Source: Deltaproteobacteria bacterium (GTDB lineage Bacteria; Desulfobacterota; SM23-61). From it: a stretch of DNA of 25,456 nucleotides. This document shows, piece by piece, positions 7,256 through 15,280 of this stretch. The translations under genes were made by a program, and so were the position numbers. The stretch is taken from the NCBI GenBank assembly GCA_016234425.1, contig JACRCA010000194.1, positions 1 through 25,456 on the forward strand. The letters are read 5' to 3'. A model generated the notes under the pieces. That model made no database searches. It saw only the letters and a list, made by a program, of their open reading frames with translations, and was not told the DNA's origin. Every line of letters starts with the position of its first letter. Position 1 is the stretch's first letter.

Positions 7256-8125
7256 ATGTTTACTTCAGAAATCATCCTGCAAACTGTGATCAGCGGATTG
7301 CTCATGGGTTGTATCTACGCCCTGGTCGCCGTGGGCCTTTGTCTGATCTGGGGTTTGATGGAAATTGTCAATTTTGCCCACGGCGAAATGCTCATGCTCG
7401 GGATGTTTACTGCTTTCTGGATGTTCACCCTTTACCACATCGACCCCATGATCTCTTTGCCCCTCTGTCTGGTCCTCCTTTTTTTGATCGGAGTCGCCAC
7501 CTACTTCATCGTGATCAAAAAAATCCTTAAGGCCCCTTTCTTAGCCCAGATTCTGGCCACTTTCGGGCTGGGGATCTTCCTGCGCTATTTGGCCCAATTC
7601 ATGTGGACCCCTGATTATCGCATGATCAAGAACCCCGCTCTGGCTGGCCGAATTGGGTTTGGCGGAATCTTCATCGGCATTCCCGAGCTTACTGCAAGCA
7701 TCATCACTATTCTCTCTTTCATCCTCCTTTACTGGTTCATAAATAAGACGGAGATGGGCACTGCTCTGTTGGCCACCAGCGAGGACCGGGAGGGCGCTTC
7801 CCTCATGGGGATCAACACGGATAAGATGTTTGCCCTCGGATGGGGAATCGGTGCTGCTTGCCTGGGCGTGGCCGGAGCTCTGATGTCCAATTTCTACTAC
7901 ATCTTCCCAGAGGTAGGCTTCCCCTTTGCCCTCATTGCTTATGTCGCTGTAGCCCTCGGTGGATTTGGTTCCATTCCAGGTTCTTTCATCGCCGGAATCA
8001 TCATCGGCCTGGTGGAGTTTTTAAGCGGCTTATTGATCGCTCCAGCTTTCAAGTACACCTTTGTTTTCATCATCTATCTCCTGGTGGTCTTCCTCCGACC
8101 CCAGGGTCTGTGGGGAAGATACTAA
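7256..8125 (+). CDS. livH: branched-chain amino acid-type ABC transporter permease LivH
   Basis: This 289-residue, strongly hydrophobic inner-membrane protein of the LivH family is of normal length. The early sequence GLLMGCIYALVAVGLCLIWG and the following NFAHGEM (near residue 39) are the family hallmark. Several transmembrane segments follow, and the loop EDREGASLMGIN near residue 180 is the expected contact with the ATPases. It forms the membrane channel with LivM. The ATG at 7256 has GAAAGGGG upstream. It is separated from livK by the repeat element and from livM by only 22 nt. Confidence 0.93.
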   Translation: MFTSEIILQTVISGLLMGCIYALVAVGLCLIWGLMEIVNFAHGEMLMLGMFTAFWMFTLYHIDPMISLPLCLVLLFLIGVATYFIVIKKILKAPFLAQILATFGLGIFLRYLAQFMWTPDYRMIKNPALAGRIGFGGIFIGIPELTASIITILSFILLYWFINKTEMGTALLATSEDREGASLMGINTDKMFALGWGIGAACLGVAGALMSNFYYIFPEVGFPFALIAYVAVALGGFGSIPGSFIAGIIIGLVEFLSGLLIAPAFKYTFVFIIYLLVVFLRPQGLWGRY

Positions 8126-8147
8126 CTTCTTTTCCGGAGAAACATCC

Positions 8148-9110
8148 ATGGGCGGGAATAGGAATAAATGGATCTGGCTGGCCATTGGAGCTATCCTCCT
8201 TTTCATATACCCTATCATCATTACCCTCCCTTTTCCCAGGCATCTGATGATCATGATTTTTCTTTACGCATCCCTGGGATTGGCCTGGAATATGATCGGC
8301 GGCTACGCCGGTCAGATCTCCCTGGGTCATGCGGTCTATTTCGGAGCCGGCGCTTATACCTCTACCCTGCTGCTGATGAAGTTAGGGGTAAGTCCCTGGG
8401 CAGGGATGCTTGCGGGTGGGATTCTTTCCATCGGCCTGGCTTTCATCATCGGTTACCCCTGCTTTAAACTGGCCGGGCATTACTTTGCCATCGCCACCAT
8501 CGCCATCGGAGAGATCGCCCAGCATTGGATGCTCAACTGGGACTGGGCTGGAGCGGCCGTGGGGTTGACTTTACCCATTCTTCCCGAATCCCTGATCAAT
8601 TTGGAATTTCACACCACCAAGATGCCTTATTATTACATCGCTTTTGGAATCTTCGTCCTGACGATCCTGGTCACTTACTGGATCGACCGGTCGAAGCTCG
8701 GTTATTATTTCAAGGCCATCAAAGGCGACTTGGTGGCGGCCCGCAGCTTAGGAATCGATGTGGCTCGCTATAAATTCTACGCCCTCGCTTTAAGCGCCCT
8801 TTTCACCTCTATCTGTGGTTCTTTTTACGCTCAGTATATTCTCTTCATCGACCCGGACAGCGTCTTCCCCCTGATGCTTTCTATTATTGTCTGCCTGATC
8901 GCCACCTTAGGTGGCGTGGGCACAGTTTGGGGCCCGGTGATCGGCGCTTTTATTCTTATCCCCATCTCCGAGTTTACTCGTATCCATTTCGGCGGAGGGG
9001 GTAAGGGCACAGACCTGATCATCTACGGGTTCCTGATCGTGGTGATCTCCATCTATCAACCCTTCGGGGTCATCGGCATCACCAAACGATTTAGGAAAAA
9101 GGAGTTATAG
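8148..9110 (+). CDS. livM: branched-chain amino acid-type ABC transporter permease LivM
   Basis: This is a 320-residue integral membrane protein of the LivM family. The frame is open from 8061, but that would overlap livH by 65 nt and add a non-hydrophobic, shadow-like leader. The ATG at 8148, with CCGGAGA about 10 nt upstream, gives a start directly before the first membrane segment. Family blocks seen are GYAGQISLGHA, a hydrophilic ATPase-contact loop around DLVAARSLGIDV, and GGVGTVWGPVIGA near the end. It pairs with LivH as the permease. The ATPase gene follows after 2 nt. Confidence 0.92.
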   Translation: MGGNRNKWIWLAIGAILLFIYPIIITLPFPRHLMIMIFLYASLGLAWNMIGGYAGQISLGHAVYFGAGAYTSTLLLMKLGVSPWAGMLAGGILSIGLAFIIGYPCFKLAGHYFAIATIAIGEIAQHWMLNWDWAGAAVGLTLPILPESLINLEFHTTKMPYYYIAFGIFVLTILVTYWIDRSKLGYYFKAIKGDLVAARSLGIDVARYKFYALALSALFTSICGSFYAQYILFIDPDSVFPLMLSIIVCLIATLGGVGTVWGPVIGAFILIPISEFTRIHFGGGGKGTDLIIYGFLIVVISIYQPFGVIGITKRFRKKEL

Positions 9111-9112
9111 TT

Positions 9113-9850
9113 ATGGCCCTTCTGGAAGTTCAAGATCTAAGCAAGCGTTTCGGCGGCCTGGTGGCCAACGATCGTATCGACCTTAAGGTTAACGAAGGGG
9201 AGATCGTCGGCTTGATCGGCCCCAATGGTGCGGGGAAAACCACCCTCTTCAATTGCATCGCCGGGTTCTACCCTCCCAGCGAAGGAAATGTCTGGTTCCA
9301 AGGAAAGGATATCACGGGTTTGCCGGCGAACGAGGTCTGCCTCCTGGGCATTGCTCGAACCTTCCAGCTCGTGCGGATTTTCAAGGATATGACCGTCCTG
9401 GACAACGTGATGGTCGGCGCTTTCAACCGCACAAATTTGGCGGCCAAGGCGAAAACGAAGGCCCTGGAAGTCCTGGATTTCTGCGGTCTGTCTCCGAAGA
9501 AGAGCATTCTCGCTGGCGGGTTGACCATCGCCGATAAGAAGCGACTGGAGTTCGCCAAAGCCCTGGCCACTGAACCTTCGCTCCTCATGCTCGATGAGGC
9601 CATGGCCGGTTTAAACCCTGCGGAGACGGTCGAAGCCATAGCATTGGTGAAAAAGGTCCGGGAATCCGGAATTACCGTGCTTCTGGTGGAGCATGTCATG
9701 GAGGTGGTTATGCCCATCTCCAACCGGGTTGTGGTTTTAGACTATGGAAAGAAGATTGCTGAGGACGTACCGGAGAAAGTTATTAATAATGAAGAAGTGA
9801 TCAAAGCCTATCTGGGGGACAAATATCATGCTTCGCGTCGAGCGCATTAA
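9113..9850 (+). CDS. livG: branched-chain amino acid-type ABC transporter ATP-binding protein LivG
   Basis: This 245-residue ABC ATPase has Walker A GPNGAGKTT at 36-44, the LivG-typical RTFQLVRIF near 82-90, Walker B LLMLDE at 157-162 and the H-loop histidine H194 in VEHVM. The signature that should read LSGGQ is LTIADKKRLE at 137-146, and Walker B is followed by AMAGLNP rather than PxxGL. I believe such sequences occur in a recognised subgroup of LivG proteins, so this is a family variant rather than decay. An AAGGAG site precedes the ATG. The end overlaps livF by 23 nt. Confidence 0.93.
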   Translation: MALLEVQDLSKRFGGLVANDRIDLKVNEGEIVGLIGPNGAGKTTLFNCIAGFYPPSEGNVWFQGKDITGLPANEVCLLGIARTFQLVRIFKDMTVLDNVMVGAFNRTNLAAKAKTKALEVLDFCGLSPKKSILAGGLTIADKKRLEFAKALATEPSLLMLDEAMAGLNPAETVEAIALVKKVRESGITVLLVEHVMEVVMPISNRVVVLDYGKKIAEDVPEKVINNEEVIKAYLGDKYHASRRAH

Positions 9851-10535
9851 AGTTTCCTACGACGAAGTCCCGGCCCTGCACGAGGTCTCTTTTAAGGTAG
9901 AATCCGGGCAGATCGTCTCCATCGTGGGGGCCAACGGAGCCGGAAAATCCACCATTCTGAAAGCCATATCCAGTGCCCTACACCCGGATGAAGGGGCTAT
10001 TTTCTTCGAAGACCAGCGCTTAGATCAAATCCCGGCCCACCGGGTAGTGGAGATGGGCATTGCCCATGTGCCCGAGGGGAGGCGTCTTTTTTCTCGCTTG
10101 ACCGTGAAGCAGAACCTCACCTTGGGGGCTTATACGAAGAAATCCCTGGAGCACCGGGAGGCCACGTTACGGCGCATCTTTCAGCTTTTTCCCGTTTTGC
10201 AAGAGAGGCAGAACCAGAGGGCCGGGACCCTTAGCGGAGGGGAACAACAGATGCTGGCCATTGCTCGGGGTTTAATGTCCAAGCCCAAGCTCCTCATGCT
10301 CGACGAGCCCTCCATGGGCATCATGCCCAAGTTAATCACGGAAATCTTCGAAATGATCCAGCGGATGAACAAAGAAGAAGGGATCACGATTCTTCTGGTG
10401 GAGCAAAACGTGCAGGAGGCGCTGGAGCTGGCCCATTATGCCTACGTACTGCAAACTGGGCGCATCATCATGGAGGGAAAACCTTCTGACCTCCTCCAGA
10501 CCGACTTGATCAAAAAGGCTTACCTGGGACTGTAA
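9828..10535 (+). CDS. livF: branched-chain amino acid-type ABC transporter ATP-binding protein LivF
   Basis: This 235-residue ABC ATPase is of the length normal for LivF. Walker A is GANGAGKST at 34-42, the intact signature LSGGEQQ is at 135-141, Walker B ends at D159-E160, and the H-loop region reads LLVEQN with glutamine, as is usual in LivF. It pairs with LivG; since LivG's signature is non-canonical, this subunit supplies the only classical signature of the pair. It is the last gene of the plus-strand block and converges on sucC with 36 nt between the stops. I see no clear hairpin terminator there. Confidence 0.93.
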   Translation: MLRVERIKVSYDEVPALHEVSFKVESGQIVSIVGANGAGKSTILKAISSALHPDEGAIFFEDQRLDQIPAHRVVEMGIAHVPEGRRLFSRLTVKQNLTLGAYTKKSLEHREATLRRIFQLFPVLQERQNQRAGTLSGGEQQMLAIARGLMSKPKLLMLDEPSMGIMPKLITEIFEMIQRMNKEEGITILLVEQNVQEALELAHYAYVLQTGRIIMEGKPSDLLQTDLIKKAYLGL

Positions 10536-10571
10536 AGACAGTGATGAATGAAAAGGGATGAGTGATGAGTG

Positions 10572-11732
10572 TTATTTGACCAGTTCGATGATCTTCTGAG
10601 CTCCCTCCCGCATGCTTTCCGCGTTGATGATCTTCAAGCCAGAATCAGCCAGAATCTTCCGGCCGATTTCCACGTTAGTCCCCTCGAGGCGAATCACCAG
10701 GGGGATGTCGATGAGTAAATCCCGGCAGGCCTCCACAATCCCCTGGGCATAGCTGTCGCAGCGGGTGATCCCGCCGAACATGTTAATTAAAATCCCCTTG
10801 ACTTTAGGATCCGCATAGATGATCTTGAAAGCATTTCGGATCATCTCTTTACCGGCCCCACCCCCTGCATCCAAAAAGTTTGCCGGCTCTCCCCCATAGT
10901 AGCGCAGGATGTCCAGGGTGGCCATGCCCAAGCCTGCTCCGTTGACGATGCAGCCGATGTTCCCGCTCAGGTTGATAAACTTCAGACCCAGCCTGGAAGC
11001 TTCTACGTCCTGCGGGTCTTCTTGTTCAACATCCCGCATGGCCAGGAGTTCGGGATGGCGGTAGAGGGCGTTGTCGTCAATGTTCATCTTGGCATCTAAT
11101 GCCACTAAATCCCCTCGAAATGTTAAAACCAGAGGGTTGATTTCAGCCAGAGAACAATCATTCTCCAAAAAAGCTCGGTAAAGGGCGAGGGCTATCGTCG
11201 AGCCCTTCGCTACATTCCCACCCTTTAAGCCCATATCCACAGCTAACTTTCGGCCCTGGAAAAGGGTAAATCCACACCCCGGTTCTACAGTGATCTTTTT
11301 GATCTTTTCTGGAGACCTGGCCCCCAGCTCTTCGATTTCCACCCCTCCCTCGGAACCTCCGATTACCGTGAGCTTGGCCTGTCTGGGGTCGAGCGTTACA
11401 CCCAGGTAGAGCTCCCGAGCAATGGATATACTTTCTTCTACCAGAACCCGGCTGACAGGTTTACCAAGCGACCCAGTCTGTGGGGTAACCAGTTTGGTCC
11501 CGATCATCTCTCGGGCAACCCGTCTGGCTTCCGCAGGGGTATTGGCTATGCGGATTCCACCCCCTTTGCCCCGACCCCCGGCATGCACCTGGGCTTTGAT
11601 TACAAAGGGGTTAGAGCCGATGGCTTGAGCCGCAGCTTCGGCCTCTGCAGGAGTAAAGGCCACCTTGCCTTTAGGGATCTTCACCCCATAACGGGCAACA
11701 ATTTCCTTTGCCTGATATTCATGGATATTCAA
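10572..11732 (-). CDS. sucC: succinyl-CoA synthetase (ADP-forming) beta subunit
   Basis: This 386-residue protein has the standard length. The N-terminal MNIHEYQAKEI opens an ATP-grasp domain; KAQVHAGGRGKGGG near residue 46 is the nucleotide-binding glycine-rich loop, and the C-terminal ligase domain has GGGAGKEMI and INMFGGITRCD. It supplies the ADP/ATP site of the complex whose alpha subunit (sucD) is at 1398-2282. It begins 37 nt after sdhB ends and appears to be the last gene of the long minus-strand run. The place where sucD would normally follow is instead occupied by the convergent livF end. Confidence 0.95.
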   Translation of the reverse strand: MNIHEYQAKEIVARYGVKIPKGKVAFTPAEAEAAAQAIGSNPFVIKAQVHAGGRGKGGGIRIANTPAEARRVAREMIGTKLVTPQTGSLGKPVSRVLVEESISIARELYLGVTLDPRQAKLTVIGGSEGGVEIEELGARSPEKIKKITVEPGCGFTLFQGRKLAVDMGLKGGNVAKGSTIALALYRAFLENDCSLAEINPLVLTFRGDLVALDAKMNIDDNALYRHPELLAMRDVEQEDPQDVEASRLGLKFINLSGNIGCIVNGAGLGMATLDILRYYGGEPANFLDAGGGAGKEMIRNAFKIIYADPKVKGILINMFGGITRCDSYAQGIVEACRDLLIDIPLVIRLEGTNVEIGRKILADSGLKIINAESMREGAQKIIELVK

Positions 11733-11769
11733 AGGAGTCCTCCGCGGTTAGAGGTAACCCGGTGGCCTT

Positions 11770-12468
11770 TTAATATTTTTCGCTGAGGACTTTTTTCTTC
11801 AGCTCGCCAATGGCCCATGTGGGATTCAAGGACTTTGGACAGATCGTGCAGTTAAAGATGGTATGGCACCGCCAGAGGCCATGACGGCTGTTCAGCATTG
11901 GCCAGCGCTCTTCCAGTCCCTCATCCCGCGAATCGAAGATGAAGCGGTATGCGGCTAGCAAAGCTGCCGGTCCCACGAAATTTTCGTTAGCCCAGTACGA
12001 GGGGCAGGAGGAAGTACAGATTCCGCACAGAATGCATTCATACGAGCCGTCGATCTTCTTCCGTTCTGCGATACTTTGGGTGCGTTCTTTATCTGTAGGC
12101 GCCGTGCCGGCAATAAAGTAGGGTCTTACCGCCTCGTATTTTTTGAAGAAGTCATCCATCTCCACAGCCAGGTCTTTAATTACCGGGAAATGTCTCAGGG
12201 GTTCCACTTCGATCGTTCCTCTGCCCAGGGATTGGAGCTGAGTCTCGCAGGCCAATTGGTTAAGTCCATTGATCGTCATCCCACAGGACCCGCAGATCCC
12301 ATGGCGGCAGGAGCGCCGGTAGGTGAGGCTACCATCTTGCTTCCACTTGATCTCGTTCAGGACGTCCAGCACAGTCATTCCTTCCTGCACGTCCACCTGG
12401 TAAGTTTTGTAATACGGTTTCTTGTCCTCAACGGGGTTGAACCGGAAAATTCTAAAGGTCTGGATCAT
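11770..12468 (-). CDS. sdhB: succinate dehydrogenase/fumarate reductase iron-sulfur subunit
   Basis: This 232-residue protein contains all three cluster sites. The [2Fe-2S] ligands are C54, C59, C62 and C74. The [4Fe-4S] and [3Fe-4S] ligands come from C145/C148/C151/C155 together with C201/C207/C210. It relays electrons between the flavin of SdhA and the quinone site at the membrane anchor. It lies 11 nt after sdhA with AAGGAG before its ATG. Sequence alone does not decide whether the complex runs as succinate dehydrogenase or fumarate reductase in the cell. Confidence 0.96.
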   Translation of the reverse strand: MIQTFRIFRFNPVEDKKPYYKTYQVDVQEGMTVLDVLNEIKWKQDGSLTYRRSCRHGICGSCGMTINGLNQLACETQLQSLGRGTIEVEPLRHFPVIKDLAVEMDDFFKKYEAVRPYFIAGTAPTDKERTQSIAERKKIDGSYECILCGICTSSCPSYWANENFVGPAALLAAYRFIFDSRDEGLEERWPMLNSRHGLWRCHTIFNCTICPKSLNPTWAIGELKKKVLSEKY

Positions 12469-12479
12469 TTTTCTGCTCC

Positions 12480-14207
12480 TTAAAATTTTCTCTCCTCCGG
12501 CTTGAATCGGGTGATCACTACAGGCTTGTAATCCAATCGCACTCCCGTGTCTGTCTTCCAGGCCAGGGTATGCTTTAGCCAGCCCACGTCATCGCGTTTG
12601 GGAAAATCTGTCCGATAATGTGCTCCCCGGCTCTCGGTCCGGGCCAATCCTCCGACCACAATGGTCTCGACAAAGTCGAGCATATTGCCCAGCTCGATGG
12701 CATCCTGAAGCTCCGTGTTGAACCGCTGGCCTTTATAGCTCACCTGGATTTCTTTGTACCGCTCTTGCAGGGATTTGATGATCTCCAGCTGCTTCTTTAA
12801 AAGTTTCTCCTCCCGGAAGATTCCGCAATTGACCATCATGGTCTGCTGCAATTCGTCCCTGATGGCCGCCGGGCTTTCCTTTCCCTTGACTGCCAGCAAA
12901 CTTTCTATCTTGGCTCTCCCTCTGGCCAGGGCATCTTTGGGGAGGGGAGCTTTCTCGGCTCCGGAGTTGACGAACTTGGCCATGGCCCGGCCAGTTCTTC
13001 TTCCAAAGACGGCGCAGTCCATAGTGCTGTTGCAACCCAGACGGTTGGCCCCATGAACGGAGATGCAGGCACACTCCCCGGCGGCGTAAAAACCTCTCAT
13101 TGGCGTGTTCTTAGCGTCCATGACCACTTGCCCGTTCACATCCGTGGGGATCCCCCCCATGGCATAGTGGGAAGTAGGCAGGATGGGAACCATATCCGTT
13201 ACAGCATCGATGCCGGCAAACTTCAGGATGAGCTCGTGGATCTGGGGCAGTTTTTCCAGGATCGCCTGTCTGCCCAGGTGCCGGAGGTCTAGATAAACAT
13301 ACCCCTTCCCTCCGATTCCCCGCCCCTCATCAATCTCGCGTTGAATTGATCGGGAGACGACATCCCGGGGACCAAGCTCCATTTTGGCTGGAGCGTACTT
13401 TTCCATGAAACGCTTGCCCTCATCGTTGATCAGAAAACCCCCTTCCCCTCTCGCCCCTTCCGTAACCAGGACCCCTGAAGGATAAAGACCAGTCGGGTGG
13501 AACTGGACGAATTCCATGTCTTCCAACGGTAAGCCGGCCTGTAAGACAATGGCCATCCCATCCCCTGTGTTGGAGAGAGCATTCGTGTTCACTTTCCAGG
13601 CCCGGGCATATCCACCAGTGGCAAACATCACGGTTTTGGCATGGAACACATGCAGTCCCCCGTTCCTCATGTCCCAAGCCACTACCCCGCTGCAGACGTT
13701 ATCTTCCACCAGGAGGTGGAGGACAAAAAATTCCGAGTAGAAGCGTACGTCGTTCTTCACGCCTTGCTCGTAGAGGGTATGCAGCTCGGCATGGCCCGTG
13801 CGGTCCGCAGCGTAGCAGGCCCGGCGGATCGGCCCCTTGCCAAAATCACTATAATGCCCGCCAAATTCGCGCTGGGCGATCTTCCCCTCTTCTGTGCGGC
13901 TGAAGGGGCACCCCATGTGTTCAAGCTCATACACCACCTCCACAGCCTCCCGCACCAGGATCTCCTGAGCATCTTGATCGCCAAGATAATCCGCCCCCCT
14001 TACTGTGTCATACAGGTGCCACTCCCAGTTATCCTCCTCCATATTTCCCAAAGCTGCGGCTGTCCCGCCTTGAGCGGAGATGGAGTGCGAACGGGTGGGG
14101 AAAACTTTCGAAAGAACTGCTGTATCCACAGAGCGACTGCACTCCAGGGCGGCGTAAAGCCCGGCAATCCCTGCGCCGACGATCACTACATCATGTTCAT
14201 GAACCAT
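12480..14207 (-). CDS. sdhA: succinate dehydrogenase/fumarate reductase flavoprotein subunit
   Basis: This protein has 575 residues from the ATG at 14207. The frame is open to a TTG at 14219, but that TTG overlaps the GGAGGGAG ribosome site, which is correctly spaced for 14207. The Rossmann FAD motif GAGIAG is at 11-16, and H41 in HSISAQGG is the expected covalent FAD attachment site. AADRTGHAELHTLY and the substrate-domain arginines are also present. It interconverts succinate and fumarate on the cytoplasmic face. Its close resemblance to the SdhA type suits succinate oxidation, but anaerobes use such enzymes in both directions. A 184 nt inverted-repeat element separates it from sdhD upstream. 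Confidence 0.96.
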   Translation of the reverse strand: MVHEHDVVIVGAGIAGLYAALECSRSVDTAVLSKVFPTRSHSISAQGGTAAALGNMEEDNWEWHLYDTVRGADYLGDQDAQEILVREAVEVVYELEHMGCPFSRTEEGKIAQREFGGHYSDFGKGPIRRACYAADRTGHAELHTLYEQGVKNDVRFYSEFFVLHLLVEDNVCSGVVAWDMRNGGLHVFHAKTVMFATGGYARAWKVNTNALSNTGDGMAIVLQAGLPLEDMEFVQFHPTGLYPSGVLVTEGARGEGGFLINDEGKRFMEKYAPAKMELGPRDVVSRSIQREIDEGRGIGGKGYVYLDLRHLGRQAILEKLPQIHELILKFAGIDAVTDMVPILPTSHYAMGGIPTDVNGQVVMDAKNTPMRGFYAAGECACISVHGANRLGCNSTMDCAVFGRRTGRAMAKFVNSGAEKAPLPKDALARGRAKIESLLAVKGKESPAAIRDELQQTMMVNCGIFREEKLLKKQLEIIKSLQERYKEIQVSYKGQRFNTELQDAIELGNMLDFVETIVVGGLARTESRGAHYRTDFPKRDDVGWLKHTLAWKTDTGVRLDYKPVVITRFKPEERKF

Positions 14208-14226
14208 TTCTCCCTCCAAATTTCAA

Positions 14227-14410
14227 TTCACCACAGAGAGCACAGAGATCACAGAGAAAATCTAAGTTCTAATGTTAAAAAACCAAAAACTAATTTCAAA
14301 ATCCAGCGCGGCAACAATGGAGACCCCTATTGTCCAAGATGTTCTTTCCCGCCTTTTTTATGCCAGAATTAGAATTCATTCTCTGTGTTCTCTGTGCTCT
14401 CTGTGGTGAA
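14227..14410. repeat. CACAGAG-type inverted-repeat element between sdhD and sdhA
   Basis: The 32 nt arms, 14227-14258 and 14379-14410, are complementary at 31 of 32 positions. Each arm is a run of CACAGAG-like heptamers beginning TTCACCACAGAGAGC. The 120 nt interior is AT-rich and non-coding. The ends carry a near-perfect inverted repeat, as a small non-autonomous transposable element would. Confidence 0.75.
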
Positions 14411-14419
14411 AAAAATTCT

Positions 14420-14749
14420 TTAAGCGCCGAAAGGCACTAAGGTAACGAACCCCAGAATAAAGAAAACCAGTCCCACCACCCAGAGCAACCCAAACAGAGA
14501 GACTCGGAGCCAGTGGATTCTCACGTAATCCTCGACCAACAGCCAAAACCCATTCAAGATGTGGTAGAGGAGCAGAATCATAAAAGCCAAGTGAAAAACT
14601 TTCCAGGAGGGGCTCCCGAGGTCCACAGGGGAACCTCCAAAATGAACCGCCCCTAAGTGGATGACCAGGATAACGGCGATGAGAATTCCCGAAATTCTTT
14701 GAAACAACCAGTTGAATGCCCCAGCATTGCTCGATGTTTGGTAGGCCAT
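14420..14749 (-). CDS. sdhD: succinate dehydrogenase membrane anchor subunit (SdhD-like)
   Basis: This 109-residue protein has three hydrophobic segments (about 20-37, 53-72 and 82-104). H63 in YHILNG, followed by EDY eleven residues later, matches the position of the haem/quinone-site histidine and the following aspartate-tyrosine of SdhD. The N-terminal FQRISG resembles the quinone-site serine-arginine region of the anchors. With sdhC it forms the membrane cytochrome b556 anchor. AGGAGGGG precedes the ATG, and the gene starts 12 nt after sdhC ends. C and D assignments rest on these motifs and gene order, so they could be exchanged. Confidence 0.85.
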   Translation of the reverse strand: MAYQTSSNAGAFNWLFQRISGILIAVILVIHLGAVHFGGSPVDLGSPSWKVFHLAFMILLLYHILNGFWLLVEDYVRIHWLRVSLFGLLWVVGLVFFILGFVTLVPFGA

Positions 14750-14761
14750 CTTCCCCTCCTT

Positions 14762-15085
14762 CTACAGGGCTGCCAGGGTGGCCACGTAGACCACTACCCC
14801 AATGACCATCATCACCCAGAAAAGCTTTTTGTGGTACAAGGCCCCGTTTCCGAAATCTATGATCAGTTCCCGCACTCCATTCACTCCATGGTAAATCAAA
14901 AAGGCCAAAAGGATGATAACCACCACTTTGGCAGACAAGAAATCCCTCAAGCCCGCCAGCCCCTTCTGATCATATTTCAACCCAAACTGAGCCAGAATAT
15001 GGAGCAAGAGGTAAATACTGATAGCCGCTCCTGTGATCCGGTGAATCAACCAGGCCATTGCTCCTGTTTGCCAACGATAACGCAT
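14762..15085 (-). CDS. sdhC: succinate dehydrogenase cytochrome b556 subunit (SdhC-like)
   Basis: This 107-residue protein has three transmembrane segments (about 17-35, 53-71 and 86-105). HRITG at 15-19 is the quinone-site block of SdhC. H66 in YHGVNGVRELIID matches the haem-ligand histidine and the following arginine and aspartate of the second helix of E. coli SdhC. AAAGGAG lies before the ATG. It opens the sdhCDAB group and is separated from fumB by a 195 nt spacer holding another inverted-repeat element, so the sdh genes might be partly uncoupled from the fumarase genes upstream. Confidence 0.87.
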   Translation of the reverse strand: MRYRWQTGAMAWLIHRITGAAISIYLLLHILAQFGLKYDQKGLAGLRDFLSAKVVVIILLAFLIYHGVNGVRELIIDFGNGALYHKKLFWVMMVIGVVVYVATLAAL

Positions 15086-15108
15086 CGCTTTTCTCCTTTT
15101 TATTTTTC

Positions 15109-15274
15109 GCCACAGAGGGCGCAGAGTTCACCGAGATAAATTAAATCGAATTTAAAAAACACGCCCAATGATGGAAAAGGGGCAAAGGTTGAAGAGGATC
15201 TTTTTATTTTATTTTTATTTTTGTCTTTAGTTTTAGTAATATTTATTCTCTGTGTTCTCTGTGCGCTCTGTGGC
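15109..15274. repeat. CACAGAG-type inverted-repeat element between fumB and sdhC
   Basis: Arms of about 32 nt (15109-15140 and 15243-15274) are related to those at 14227-14410 but diverged, sharing the GCCACAGAG ends and the heptamer rhythm. The interior is AT-rich with a run of ATTTT repeats near 15200-15222. It is non-coding and looks like an older copy of the sdhD-sdhA element. Confidence 0.65.
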
Positions 15275-15280
15275 TAAATT

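Noticed and set aside
8061..8147. An N-terminal extension of LivM starting inside livH
   Set aside because: The extension is not LivM-like and overlaps livH by 65 nt, while the ATG at 8148 has a ribosome site and opens directly into the first membrane segment.
10536..10571. A bidirectional terminator between the convergent livF and sucC
   Set aside because: The 36 nt contain GATGAATG/GATGAGTG direct repeats but no inverted repeat with a T-run.
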